Assembly: GCA_003576705.1 (NCBI GenBank)
Contig: QOZS01000030.1
Coordinates: forward strand, 1 to 64,000
Source: Desertibaculum subflavum
GTDB taxonomy: Bacteria; Pseudomonadota; Alphaproteobacteria; Ferrovibrionales; Ferrovibrionaceae
Reading direction: 5' to 3'
Length of the DNA: 64,000 nt
A program made the position numbers and the translations under genes. Each line of letters opens with the position of its first letter. The stretch's first letter is position 1. Shown one piece after another: positions 42,734 to 51,786 of this stretch. The notes under the pieces were generated by a model, which saw only the letters and a list, made by a program, of their open reading frames with translations, ran no database searches and was not told where the DNA came from.

Positions 42734-44143
42734 ATGTCCGATCCGAAGGAAATCCTGAAGCTGATAAAGGACAAGGAGGTCAAGTATGTGGACCTCCGCT
42801 TCACCGATCCGCGCGGCAAGTGGCAGCACCTCGCGATGGACGTCCGCATGATGGACGAGGCCGCCTTCGAGGACGGCATCATGTTCGACGGCTCGTCGAT
42901 CGCCGGTTGGAAGGCGATCAACGAAAGCGACATGACCTTGATGCCCGATTGCAGCTCGGTCGCCCTGGATCCGTTCTCCGCCCAGACCATGCTGGCCGTC
43001 TTCTGCGACGTGCTGGAGCCCTCGACCAAGGAGCAGTATTCGCGCTGCCCGCGCTCGGTGGCCAAGCGCGCCGAGGCCTATGTGAAAGCCTCCAAGGTCG
43101 CCGACGTCGCCTATTTCGGCCCCGAGGCCGAGTTCTTCGTGTTCGACGATGTGCGCTTCAAGGTCTCGATGAACGAGAGCTACGTCTATCTCGACGACGT
43201 CGAAGGCCCCTACAACACCGGCAAGGCCTATGAAGGCGGCAATATGGGCCATCGCCCGCCGATCAAGGGCGGCTATTTCCCGGTGGCCCCGGTCGACCAG
43301 GGCTCCGACCTGCGCGGCGAGATGCTCTCGACCATGGCCGAGATGGGCCTCGACGTCGAGAAGCACCACCACGAGGTGGCGCCGTCGCAGCACGAGCTCG
43401 GCATCAAGTTCGGCACCTTGCTGCAATGCGCCGACGCCATGCAGATCTACAAATACGTGGTGCACAACGTCGCGCATTCCTACGGCAAGACGGCGACCTT
43501 CATGCCGAAGCCGGTGAAGGGCGATAACGGCTCGGGCATGCACGTGCACCAGTCGCTGTGGAAGGCCGGCAAGCCGCTCTTCGCCGGCAACGGCTATGCC
43601 GACCTGTCGGAGATGGCGCTCTTCTACATCGGCGGCATCATCAAGCACGCCAAGTCGATCAACGCCTTCACCAACCCGACCACCAACTCCTACAAGCGGC
43701 TGATCCCGGGCTTCGAGGCGCCGGTGCTGCTCGCCTATTCGGCGCGCAATCGCTCGGCGTCGTGCCGCATCCCGTTCGGCTCCGGCCCGAAGGCCAAGCG
43801 CGTCGAGGTGCGCTTCCCCGATCCGCTCGCCAATCCGTATCTCGGCTATTCCGCGATGCTGATGGCGGGCCTCGACGGCATCGCCAACAAGATCCATCCC
43901 GGCGACCCGATGGACAAGAACCTGTACGACCTGCCGCCGGAAGAGCTGAAGAACGTGCCGCAGGTCTGCGGCAGCTTGCGCGAGGCGCTGGAGAATCTCG
44001 ACAAGAACCGCGAGTTCCTGAAGAAGGGCGGCGTGTTCTCCGACGACCTCATCGACAGCTATATCGAGCTGAAGATGGAAGAGGTCTGGAACCTCGAACA
44101 CACCCCGCATCCGATCGAGTACCTGCAGTACTACAGCTCCTGA
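42734..44143 (+). CDS. glnA: glutamine synthetase type I
   Basis: The 469-residue dodecameric GSI makes glutamine from glutamate, ammonia and ATP. Conserved parts: F-D-G-S-S-I-A-G-W, E-A-E-F-F-V-F metal site, H-H-H-E-V-A-P-S-Q-H-E, N-G-S-G-M-H-V-H-Q-S, N-R-S-A-S-C-R-I-P. Y398 in K-N-L-Y-D-L-P-P-E-E is the adenylylation site, so activity should be switched by GlnE together with PII. A strong terminator follows. Confidence 0.98.
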   Translation: MSDPKEILKLIKDKEVKYVDLRFTDPRGKWQHLAMDVRMMDEAAFEDGIMFDGSSIAGWKAINESDMTLMPDCSSVALDPFSAQTMLAVFCDVLEPSTKEQYSRCPRSVAKRAEAYVKASKVADVAYFGPEAEFFVFDDVRFKVSMNESYVYLDDVEGPYNTGKAYEGGNMGHRPPIKGGYFPVAPVDQGSDLRGEMLSTMAEMGLDVEKHHHEVAPSQHELGIKFGTLLQCADAMQIYKYVVHNVAHSYGKTATFMPKPVKGDNGSGMHVHQSLWKAGKPLFAGNGYADLSEMALFYIGGIIKHAKSINAFTNPTTNSYKRLIPGFEAPVLLAYSARNRSASCRIPFGSGPKAKRVEVRFPDPLANPYLGYSAMLMAGLDGIANKIHPGDPMDKNLYDLPPEELKNVPQVCGSLREALENLDKNREFLKKGGVFSDDLIDSYIELKMEEVWNLEHTPHPIEYLQYYSS

Positions 44144-44182
44144 TCGATCGTCGGTTAAGTCCCACTCGCCGTTTCCCAAGGC

Positions 44183-44217
44183 AACCCCGCCGCGCTCTCG
44201 CGGCGGGGTTTTTCTTT
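44183..44217 (+). terminator. rho-independent terminator of glnA
   Basis: AACCCCGCCGCG and CGCGGCGGGGTT form a perfect 12-bp stem with a CTCT loop, directly followed by TTTCTTT, 39 bp after the glnA stop. Confidence 0.93.
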
Positions 44218-44378
44218 GCGCTGCAATCAGTCTTGAACTCGAGGGGGCTCTTCGAAGTCCGGAGGTTCAAGGGTTGGCTTGCGCGGCGGCAGGTCAAGCT
44301 CGATTCCGCCGAGCGGCGCGAAGAGCTCCCGAATGGCGGCACCAAGTCCCTTGAACTCAGGATCTTTGCAAGTGTCGT

Positions 44379-45371
44379 TCAGCTTGACGTTGCAACCTCC
44401 GCCCTGAGCCTGAGCAGGGCGATCACCGTGTCCAGCGTCGGTGTGGCGATGCCGGCGGCGCGCGCGAATTCCTGCGGCACCACGAACTGGGCGTCGAGCT
44501 CGATCGGCTTGCCGGCCTCCAGGTCCTGCAGCATCGAGGGCTTGTGGCCGCTGACCGGGGAGCTCAACGAGGCCTGCACCTGTTCCGGCGAATAGCCGGG
44601 CTTGAGATAGATGCCATGCGCGGCGGCGATCTGTACCGCCTCCTCGTTGATTCGCCGCGCCACCTTCACCGCATCGGCGTCGCGTAGCATCTGGCCCACG
44701 GTCGCGCCGGTCAGGCAGCAGCCGGCCGAGTTGCCCATATTGACCAGCAGCTTCGACCACACCTCGCGGCGGATCTCCGGTGCAACTGGCGCCTCCAGCC
44801 CGGTCTCGGCGAGCAGGGCGGCGATCTTCTGCACCCGCGGCGATCCCGCATCGTCCGGCTCGCCAAGCACGAAACGGTTGCGCTTCGGCGTCACGCTGCG
44901 CACCACGCCCGGCGCCGGCACGGTGTTGGAGGAATAGATCACCGCGCCGATCACCCGCTCGCGCGGCACCTGCGCCTCGATGGCGCCGCCCGGATCGAGC
45001 CGGTCGATCCGCGTCCAGGGCCGATTGCCGAAGCGGTGGAAGTACCACCACGGCACGCCGTTGATGGCGAAAACGACCGGCGTGTCGGGGCCGAGCAGCG
45101 GCGGCACCTCGGCGGCAAGGCCCGGCAGGTGCTGCGCCTTGCCGGCGACGATTACGAGGTCCTGCGGGCCGAGATCGGCGCCGCGCGCACTGGCGGCCAG
45201 CTTGGCGACATGGCGCTCCTCGCCGGCCTCGAAGACCAGGCCGTTCGCCTGTATCGCCTGGAGATGCGCGCCGCGCGCCACCACCGACACCTGATGCCCG
45301 GCGCGGGCCAGCCGGGCGGCGAGATGGCCGCCGACCGCGCCGGCCCCGACCACGGCGATGCGTTGCGTCAT
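44379..45371 (-). CDS. ketopantoate reductase family protein
   Basis: The 330-residue protein matches the PanE/ApbA family, which reduces 2-dehydropantoate with NADPH. It has the Rossmann motif V-V-G-A-G-A-V-G-G, the K-A-Q-H loop with the catalytic-lysine-like region, W-S-K-L-L-V-N-M-G-N-S and the S-M-L-Q-D-L-E-A-G-K-P-I-E-L-D substrate block. Many genomes hold several paralogs, so an alternative 2-keto acid substrate is possible and no symbol is given. It lies 12 bp after the aldo/keto reductase on the same strand. Confidence 0.87.
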   Translation of the reverse strand: MTQRIAVVGAGAVGGHLAARLARAGHQVSVVARGAHLQAIQANGLVFEAGEERHVAKLAASARGADLGPQDLVIVAGKAQHLPGLAAEVPPLLGPDTPVVFAINGVPWWYFHRFGNRPWTRIDRLDPGGAIEAQVPRERVIGAVIYSSNTVPAPGVVRSVTPKRNRFVLGEPDDAGSPRVQKIAALLAETGLEAPVAPEIRREVWSKLLVNMGNSAGCCLTGATVGQMLRDADAVKVARRINEEAVQIAAAHGIYLKPGYSPEQVQASLSSPVSGHKPSMLQDLEAGKPIELDAQFVVPQEFARAAGIATPTLDTVIALLRLRAEVATSS

Positions 45372-45383
45372 CTCGCGGGTCCC

Positions 45384-46229
45384 TCAGAGCATGTCGAGCG
45401 ATGCCGGCTTGCGCGGCGGCGGGAAGATCTGGTCCAGCTCGGCGCGGTCCGCGTCGCCGAGCGTCGCGTTCAGCGCGCCGAGGTCATCATTCAGATGTTC
45501 CTCGCGCACCGCCTTCGGAATGACGCAGATATTCGGCTTGTCGAGCAGCCAGGCGAGGCAGACCTGCGCGGGCGTGAGCCCGCGCGCCCGGGCGAAAGCC
45601 ATCAGCTTGCGGTCGCCGAGCACCCGTCCCTGCTCGACCGGCGAATAGGCCATCACCGGCACCTTGTGCCGGCGGCAGAGGTCCAGCAGCCGCCACTCGC
45701 AGGCCCGGCGGGTCAGGTTGTAGAGGATCTGGTTGGCGCCGCAGGCCGTGCCGCCCGCCTGCTCCAGGTCGGCCATGTCGGCGACGTCGAAATTGCTGAC
45801 GCCCCAATCGCCGATCTTGCCGTCCTGCTTCAGCCGCTCGAAGGCCTGCACCGTCTCGGCCAGCGGCACGTTGCCGCGCCAGTGCAGCAGGTAGAGCTCG
45901 ATCCGCTCCGTCTTCAGCCGCTTCAGGCTGCGCTCGCAGGCGGCGATGGCGGCCTTGCGGCCGGCATTGTGCGGATAGACCTTGCTGACCAGGAAGACCT
46001 CGGGGCGGCGCTGGCCCAGCGCCTCGGCGATCACTTCCTCGGCGCCGCCTTCGCCGTACATTTCGGCGGTATCGATCAGCCGGATGCCGGCGTCGAGGCC
46101 GCGCTGCAGCGATTTCACCTCCTCGGCGCGCCTGGCCTTGCTCTCGCCCATGCGCCAGGTGCCGAGCCCGAAGCGCGGCAGGCGCGCGCCGGAGGGAAGC
46201 GTAAGGGATGGGGCAAGCGGAGAGGTCAC
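45384..46229 (-). CDS. aldo/keto reductase
   Basis: The 281-residue TIM-barrel NADPH reductase shows G-L-G-T-W-x-M-G-E, I-D-T-A-E-M-Y-G-E-G with catalytic D and Y, L-V-S-K-V-Y-P with the lysine, and L-H-W in the barrel. The V-I-P-K-A nucleotide motif near the end also fits. It likely forms a two-gene unit with the downstream reductase. GTG start. Confidence 0.9.
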   Translation of the reverse strand: MTSPLAPSLTLPSGARLPRFGLGTWRMGESKARRAEEVKSLQRGLDAGIRLIDTAEMYGEGGAEEVIAEALGQRRPEVFLVSKVYPHNAGRKAAIAACERSLKRLKTERIELYLLHWRGNVPLAETVQAFERLKQDGKIGDWGVSNFDVADMADLEQAGGTACGANQILYNLTRRACEWRLLDLCRRHKVPVMAYSPVEQGRVLGDRKLMAFARARGLTPAQVCLAWLLDKPNICVIPKAVREEHLNDDLGALNATLGDADRAELDQIFPPPRKPASLDML

Positions 46230-46364
46230 ACTGCAAGATTAGCGCGCTTGCCCGGCCGAGGCCACGCGGCGCCGGTTCCCGTCCGGCGGAAACCATGAAT
46301 CCCGGCCGATCGGCCGGGCGGATGGCTTGACGGCGGCCCGGGGCGGACATACCTACGGTCTGCC

Positions 46365-46883
46365 ATGGCCCTGCTGCCCATCATTCACGCCCCGGATCCC
46401 CGGCTGAAGGTTAAATCCGCGCCGGTGGAGAAGGTCGATGCGTCCATCGCCAAGCTGCTCGACGACATGCTGCAGACGATGTACGCCGCCCCCGGCATCG
46501 GGCTCGCCGCCATCCAGGTCGGGGTGCCGAAGCGCCTGCTGGTGATCGACCTGGCGAAGGACGACGAGCCGAAGCAGCCGCTCAAGATCATCAACCCCGA
46601 AGTGATCGACCTCGCCGAGACCGACAAGATTTGGGAGGAGGGTTGTCTCTCGCTGCCGGAACAATACGCCGAGGTGGAGCGCCCGGAATGGGTCGAGATC
46701 AAGTATCTCGACGAGACCGGCGCCGAGCGGCGATTGAAGGCCGACGGCGTGCTGGCGGTTTGCCTGCAGCACGAGATGGATCACCTGGACGGCATCCTGT
46801 TCGTCGACCATATCTCGGCAGTGAAGCGCAACATGATCCTGCGCAAGCTGGTCAAGCAGCGCCGCATGAAGGCAACCGGTTGA
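46365..46883 (+). CDS. def: peptide deformylase
   Basis: The 172-residue metallohydrolase removes the formyl group from new proteins. All three motifs are intact: G-I-G-L-A-A-I-Q-V-G, E-E-G-C-L-S-L-P (C94), and Q-H-E-M-D-H-L-D-G (H136, E137, H140), the last two providing metal ligands and the catalytic acid. It is 13 bp upstream of a YkvA-like gene; fmt is not adjacent here. Confidence 0.96.
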   Translation: MALLPIIHAPDPRLKVKSAPVEKVDASIAKLLDDMLQTMYAAPGIGLAAIQVGVPKRLLVIDLAKDDEPKQPLKIINPEVIDLAETDKIWEEGCLSLPEQYAEVERPEWVEIKYLDETGAERRLKADGVLAVCLQHEMDHLDGILFVDHISAVKRNMILRKLVKQRRMKATG

Positions 46884-46896
46884 CCGCGAGGGCATC

Positions 46897-47274
46897 ATGC
46901 CCGGTACCGATCTGATCCCCTACGATCCGGCCAGGCTCGCCGAGGACGAAGCCAAGGTGCGTGGCGGCTTCTGGCGCAAGCTGAAGCGCGTCGTCGCGCA
47001 GATCCCCTTCGCCGAGGACCTGCTGGCTGCCTATTACTGCGCCATGGACCGCGCGACGCCGGCCTATGTCCGCGCCGTGCTGTTCGGCGCGCTGGCCTAT
47101 TTCATCCTGCCGGCCGATGTGGTGCCCGATATTGTTGCCGTGGTCGGCTTCACCGACGATGCGGCGGTGCTCGCCGCCGCCATCGCCGCCGTGCGGGCAC
47201 ATTTCCGGCCCGAGCATCGCGAGCGCGCGCGGGCGGCGCTCGCCGAGGGGTTGCGGGACGGCGCTTCGGCCTAG
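46897..47274 (+). CDS. YkvA/DUF1232 membrane protein
   Basis: The 125-residue protein carries the short DUF1232 hydrophobic segment: L-F-G-A-L-A-Y-F-I-L-P-A-D-V-V-P-D-I-V, with P-x-D-x-x-P-D and G-F-T-D-D-A-A-V. Function is unknown; it is probably co-transcribed with def. Confidence 0.88.
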   Translation: MPGTDLIPYDPARLAEDEAKVRGGFWRKLKRVVAQIPFAEDLLAAYYCAMDRATPAYVRAVLFGALAYFILPADVVPDIVAVVGFTDDAAVLAAAIAAVRAHFRPEHRERARAALAEGLRDGASA

Positions 47275-48533
47275 GCTTCCTCCGCCGGCTTGACGTGCCG
47301 GAAGGTCCAGAGCAAGGCGAGGTCGTACAGGATCTTGAGCACGCCGCAGATGATCAGCGGCCAGGCGGCATGGCCGGCGGCGAACAGCGCCCCGGCTATG
47401 GCCGGGCTCGCCGCGGCGGCCAAGCTGCGCGGCACCGATGTCACGCTGGCCGCGGCCGGGCGCTCCGCTGGCGTCACGACGGCCATCACATAGGACGACC
47501 GGGTCGGCACATCCATCTGCGACAGCGCCGCGCGCACGAGCAGCAGGGCGAGCGCGACTTCCAGGTTCGGCACCAGCGCCGCCGCGATCAGGCAGAGGCT
47601 GGAGGGGATGTGGGTGAACACCATGGTGTTGATCAGGCCGATCCGCCCCGCCAGCCAGGCCGCGACCGGAAACGAGAACGCCGCCAGCACGCCCGACCAG
47701 AAGAAGAAGGCGCCGGCAGTCGCCAGCGACAGGCCGAACCGGTCGAACAGCCAGAGCGCCATCAAGGACTGCACGGCAAAGCCGCCGGCGAAGGAATCGA
47801 CACTGAACAGGGCCGCCATCTTGTAGACGATGCGCCGCGAGGGGCCGAGCGCGGTAACGGGCTTCCGATCCTCGGGCGTGCCGTCGCGCGGAATGCGCGC
47901 GTAGAACAGGCCGCCGACCAGGCCGAGCGCCGCGTAGGCGACGAACATCGCCTTCAACGCCGCGATCCGCGAGATGCCGAAGGCGTCGAGCAGTTCCGGG
48001 CTCGCGGCGGCGAGCGAGCCGCCGGCGGCGGCGAGGGCGCCGACCAGGCTGTAGCGCGCGAACATGCGCGTCCGCCCGGTGGCGCCGACCGAGCGCGATA
48101 GGACGGTATGTTCCAGCGGTACGAAGATGCTGACGCTGCCGGACGAGGGATTGATCGTGCCGATCAGGGCGACCAGCAGGACGACGGCGAGCGTTTCGGA
48201 AGCCGCGAAGGCGAGGCCGGTCGCGACCATCAGGGCGGAAGCCGCGAGCAGCAGGTGGCGTTGGTCCGCTCGCGCTCCGATGAAGCCGATGCCGAGAGTC
48301 ATCATCGCCGAGCCCAACAGCGCCAGCGTCGCCACCAGTCCGACCTCGAAGGCGCCGAGCCCGATCGCGGTCAGATAGACGGGCAGCAGCACGGCAACAA
48401 AGCCGTCGCCGAAGTCCCGCGCTGCCCGTGCGGCATAGATGGCGCGGATGGCGGCGTTCTGCGGTGTCGCCATGGCGCCGAGCTCGGCCTGCTGCTTCAG
48501 CGACATTGGATTTTCTAGAATCTGCTCGGCCAT
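47271..48533 (-). CDS. MFS transporter
   Basis: The roughly 420-residue protein has 12 hydrophobic helices and a cytoplasmic G-A-R-A-D-Q-R loop after helix 2, a weak form of the MFS A motif. The D-F-G-D-G-F start of helix 1 and the R-x-M-F-A-R-Y-S segment resemble sugar-phosphate or drug MFS members, but no substrate is apparent. Starts at 48533 or 48506 are both possible. It converges with the YkvA gene with 4 bp overlap. Confidence 0.8.
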   Translation of the reverse strand: MAEQILENPMSLKQQAELGAMATPQNAAIRAIYAARAARDFGDGFVAVLLPVYLTAIGLGAFEVGLVATLALLGSAMMTLGIGFIGARADQRHLLLAASALMVATGLAFAASETLAVVLLVALIGTINPSSGSVSIFVPLEHTVLSRSVGATGRTRMFARYSLVGALAAAGGSLAAASPELLDAFGISRIAALKAMFVAYAALGLVGGLFYARIPRDGTPEDRKPVTALGPSRRIVYKMAALFSVDSFAGGFAVQSLMALWLFDRFGLSLATAGAFFFWSGVLAAFSFPVAAWLAGRIGLINTMVFTHIPSSLCLIAAALVPNLEVALALLLVRAALSQMDVPTRSSYVMAVVTPAERPAAASVTSVPRSLAAAASPAIAGALFAAGHAAWPLIICGVLKILYDLALLWTFRHVKPAEEA

Positions 48534-48549
48534 GCTTGCGATCACGATC

Positions 48550-48789
48550 TTATTGCCAGAACCGCTTTTCCGCCTCTCTGATGGCCGCCGCGCGCGAGAT
48601 CCCGATATCCGCGAGCAGATGGTCGTCCAGGTTCCGCAGTGCCTGCCGCTGCCGAATGCGGCAGGAGCATCGCCAAATCCACGCGATCGCGTCCAAGGCG
48701 AGGTCGAACGCCGGGCTGACAGCGTGGCGCAGGCGATCCGCATTGGCGGTCCGACTTTGATCCAGGCCGAATGGGGGTGTCGGCGACAT
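48550..48789 (-). CDS. DUF1127 domain protein
   Basis: The 79-residue protein ends with the DUF1127 block: R-Q-R-Q-A-L-R-N-L-D-D-H-L-L-A-D-I-G-I-S-R-A-A-A-I-x-E-A. Small arginine-rich proteins of this family are typical of Alphaproteobacteria, and some bind RNA in phosphate or stress responses. It is upstream of the MFS gene on the same strand, with a 16-bp gap to that start. Confidence 0.82.
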   Translation of the reverse strand: MSPTPPFGLDQSRTANADRLRHAVSPAFDLALDAIAWIWRCSCRIRQRQALRNLDDHLLADIGISRAAAIREAEKRFWQ

Positions 48790-48823
48790 CGGTTTGCCTC
48801 CGGTTTGCCGGCGATACGCCGCG

Positions 48824-49780
48824 TCAGGCGAACAGCTTCGTCTTGCCTTTGATGGCCTTCCAGGCGTGGTGGCCGCCGGCCATGTAGCGGGCATCGAAAC
48901 CGGCCTCGCGCAATGCCGTCGCCGTCTGGCAGCCGACATGGAAGCCATAGACGCAGAAGGTGACGACAGGCTCGGACTTGGAAAGCTCGCCGATCCATTC
49001 CTGCACCCGGTCGGGATCGCGCCAGACGGCGCGCTCCATGATCTCGTGCGTCTTGGCGGCATAGTGCCGGGGCCTGACATCGATGATCTGGACCGGCGCG
49101 CCGGATTCCAGCATCGCCTTCACCTCCTCGGGCGCGATCGCCGGCACGCCGGCGAATTCCGGCTGCTCGAGCTGGCTCGGCCGCGGCGCCCTCTGCGCGT
49201 CGAGATAGCGCCCCTGCACCGCCTTCCAATCGATGTTGCGCAGGAAGGCCGCGATATAGGCGGCGGCGTTGGCGCCGAAATCGATGTGATAGGCGTGCTC
49301 GTACATGTCGAGCGCCAGGATCGGGATGCCGCCCGCGATGCTCTGCCCGTGATCGCCGCCGACCTGGTTGAGCAGGCGGCCGTCGCGCGGCAGATAGGTC
49401 AGCAGCACCCAGCCGGACCCGCCGGCGATCGCCTGCCCCAGCGCCGAGAACTCGTCCTGCCAGCGCACGACGGAGCCGAAATCGCGGTCGAACGCCTCGG
49501 CCATCGCCTGCGGCACGGCGCGGCCGTCGCCGCCGAGGCTCGCGAAATAGAGCTCGTGCAGGAGAGTGGAGTTGAGGGCGATGAGCTCGTCCCGCTTCAG
49601 CCGGTTGATCGCCACCGCCGATGTCGCGGTGGGCGCCAGCGTCGCCAGCTCCTCCGTGATCGCGTTCAGGCGCGCCACCGCGCCGCCGTAATTCACCTCA
49701 TAATGGCTCTCGATCAGCCGGGCCGAGAGGCCGGCCAATGTCCAGGGCCGGCAGTAGAGTGGGGCGAGGCGATATGGCAT
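48824..49780 (-). CDS. superoxide dismutase-rhodanese fusion
   Basis: This 318-residue protein joins an Fe/Mn superoxide dismutase domain (about 1-190) to a rhodanese domain (about 212-318). SOD metal ligands can be placed at H26, H75, D158 and H162 (D-M-Y-E-H-A-Y). The rhodanese loop holds C276 in F-C-V-Y-G-F-H, a variant active-site loop, after I-I-D-V-R-P-R. It would detoxify superoxide and perhaps sense or transfer sulfur. The domain order SOD then rhodanese is unusual. The gene diverges from a LysR regulator. Confidence 0.88.
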   Translation of the reverse strand: MPYRLAPLYCRPWTLAGLSARLIESHYEVNYGGAVARLNAITEELATLAPTATSAVAINRLKRDELIALNSTLLHELYFASLGGDGRAVPQAMAEAFDRDFGSVVRWQDEFSALGQAIAGGSGWVLLTYLPRDGRLLNQVGGDHGQSIAGGIPILALDMYEHAYHIDFGANAAAYIAAFLRNIDWKAVQGRYLDAQRAPRPSQLEQPEFAGVPAIAPEEVKAMLESGAPVQIIDVRPRHYAAKTHEIMERAVWRDPDRVQEWIGELSKSEPVVTFCVYGFHVGCQTATALREAGFDARYMAGGHHAWKAIKGKTKLFA

Positions 49781-49916
49781 GGTGGGCTCCGCGCTGGGCA
49801 GAAATCTCGCTCGGGATCGAGCCGATGGCGTGATCTCTAGGGCTGGCCGCCCATCGCCCGCAAAGCATGGTTTCTCGCGCCTGCCTTAGTTTTTCTCATG
49901 ATGTCGGGTGCCTCTG

Positions 49917-50861
49917 ATGCCGCGCCGCATGCCGCCGCTGAACGCGCTCAAGGCCTTCGAGGCGGCGGCCCGGCACGAGAGCTTCACCCGCGCCGCCGAG
50001 GAGCTCTGCGTCACCCAGGGCGCGGTCAGCCATCAGGTGAAGGCGCTGGAGGTGGAGCTCGGGCTGAAGCTGTTCCATCGCGAGCGCCAACGCCTGGTGA
50101 TCTCGGACGCCGGGCGGACCTATCTCGAAGTGGTGCGCGACGCCTTCGACCGCCTCGCCGCGGGCACCGAACGGTTGCTGCAGCGCCAGAGCTCCGGTGT
50201 GCTGACGGTCAGCACCTCGCCCGATTTCGCCGCGAAGTGGCTGGTGCACCGGCTCGGCGCCTTCGCCGAGGCGCATCCCGAAATCGACCTTCGGGTGTCT
50301 GCGACCATGCACCATGTCGATTTCGCACGCGAGGATGTCGATCTCGCCGTGCGGCACGGCGAAGGCAACTGGCCCGGGCTCGATGCGGTGCGGCTCGCCG
50401 CCGAGCAACTGTTCCCGGTATGCAGTCCCAAGCTCGCCGCCCGGCTGAAACAGCCCGCGGATCTGCTGCGGGTGCCGCTTCTGCATATCGACGACCGCAA
50501 GCGATGGCAGCAATGGCTCGATGCGGTGGGCGTCACCGGGCGGGAGCTGTCGGGCGGCCCCGTGCTGAACCGCGACAGCATGGTGATCGACGCGGCGGTC
50601 GACGGTCAGGGCGTCGCCCTGGCCCGCACCACGCTCGCCGCCACCGACCTGATCAACGGTCGTCTGGTCCGCCCGTTCGCCGACACGATCGCGATCGCGA
50701 AGACCTATTGGATCGTCTGTCCCAAGGCGACCGCCGCCCTGCCGAAGATCGTGACCTTCCGCGGCTGGCTCCTGGCCGAGGCCAAGCGCGACGAGAAGGC
50801 GATGGCGAAACTGGCAAGACCGCGCGGGACGGCGCCTATCCGCCGCGCTTCTGCCGGCTGA
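49917..50861 (+). CDS. LysR family regulator, GcvA-like
   Basis: This 314-residue regulator has an N-terminal winged helix-turn-helix (P-P-L-N-A-L-K-A-F-E-A-A-A-R-H-E-S-F-T-R-A-A-E-E-L with the recognition helix V-T-Q-G-A-V-S-H-Q-V-K-x-L-E) and a C-terminal effector domain. The A-A-R-H-x-S-F-T-R-A-A form is typical of GcvA. It diverges from the SOD-rhodanese gene, and LysR regulators often control a divergent neighbour. An upstream GTG at 49908 is an alternative start. Confidence 0.88.
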   Translation: MPRRMPPLNALKAFEAAARHESFTRAAEELCVTQGAVSHQVKALEVELGLKLFHRERQRLVISDAGRTYLEVVRDAFDRLAAGTERLLQRQSSGVLTVSTSPDFAAKWLVHRLGAFAEAHPEIDLRVSATMHHVDFAREDVDLAVRHGEGNWPGLDAVRLAAEQLFPVCSPKLAARLKQPADLLRVPLLHIDDRKRWQQWLDAVGVTGRELSGGPVLNRDSMVIDAAVDGQGVALARTTLAATDLINGRLVRPFADTIAIAKTYWIVCPKATAALPKIVTFRGWLLAEAKRDEKAMAKLARPRGTAPIRRASAG

Positions 50862-51786
50862 GCTCGGCCTCGCGATAGGCGATGTAGAGTGTGGAGGCGA
50901 CGATGATGGCGGCGCCGATCCAGGTCCAGCCGTCCGGCAGCTCGGCGAAGAAGAGCCAGCCGAGAACGCCCGAATAGATCAGCCGTATGTAGTCGAACGG
51001 CGCCACCAGGGTCGCCTCGCCGCAGAGATAGGAGCGCACCGTCGCGCCCTGGCCGGCGGCGCCGAGCGCGCCGATGGCGATCAGCAGGCCGAATTCCCAC
51101 CATGTCGGCTGCTGCCAGAACCAGATCGCCGGCAGCAGCGCGATCACGGTCGAGACCAGGCCGAAATAGAACAGGATGGCGATCGGCTGCTCGGTGCGGG
51201 TCAGGTCCTTGACCATGATGACGACGCCGGCGACGGCGAAGGCGGCGCCGATGCCGACCAGCGCCGCCGGCTCCACCGTGCCGGCGCCGGGCCGCAGCAT
51301 GATCAGCACGCCGATGAAGCCCGCGACGGTGGCGCTCCAGCGGCGGATGCGCACCTTCTCGCGCAGGATGATGACCGCCAGCACGACGACGAAGAGCGGC
51401 CGGGTGAAGCTCAGCGCCGTCGCATCGGCGAGCGGCAGGTAGACCACCGAGTAGAAGCCGCCGAACATCGCGATCATGCCGAGCATGCCGCGCAGCAGAT
51501 GCGCCGGCAGCCGCCGGGTGCGCAGGTTGCGGGTTCCGGCGGCGAGCGCGAAGGGCAGGATGCAGGCGAAGCCGAAGCCGGCGCGGAAGAAGGCGATCTG
51601 GAAGCTGTCCAGCCGCTGGCCCAGGAACTTGACCAGCACGCCCATGATCGAGAACAGCAACCCGCCGAATAGCATCCACAGTGCGCCGCGAATCACCGGC
51701 GAAAGCGTCAGCCAGCGCCGCTCCATCGGTATCAGGAAGGCCGGCAGCATCGGGTTGTGGGCCGGGCTCTCCGGCGGCTCGATCAC
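50836..51786 (-). CDS. EamA family (DMT) transporter
   Basis: The 316-residue protein has ten hydrophobic helices in two EamA repeats. The end of helix 3/4 (A-D-A-T-A-L-S-F-T-R-P-L-F-V-V) is the DMT-family pattern. Substrate, probably an amino acid or metabolite, is unknown. Its GTG overlaps the MmgE/PrpD stop by four bases; its own 3' end overlaps the LysR gene by 26 bp. Confidence 0.85.
   Translation of the reverse strand: MIEPPESPAHNPMLPAFLIPMERRWLTLSPVIRGALWMLFGGLLFSIMGVLVKFLGQRLDSFQIAFFRAGFGFACILPFALAAGTRNLRTRRLPAHLLRGMLGMIAMFGGFYSVVYLPLADATALSFTRPLFVVVLAVIILREKVRIRRWSATVAGFIGVLIMLRPGAGTVEPAALVGIGAAFAVAGVVIMVKDLTRTEQPIAILFYFGLVSTVIALLPAIWFWQQPTWWEFGLLIAIGALGAAGQGATVRSYLCGEATLVAPFDYIRLIYSGVLGWLFFAELPDGWTWIGAAIIVASTLYIAYREAELSRQKRGG

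Noticed and set aside
44222..44378. Small minus-strand protein tail after the ketopantoate reductase (K-L-N-D-T-C-K-D-P...)
   Set aside because: The composition looks protein-like, but there is no usable start codon in frame after the preceding gene's stop; recorded as a possible remnant only.
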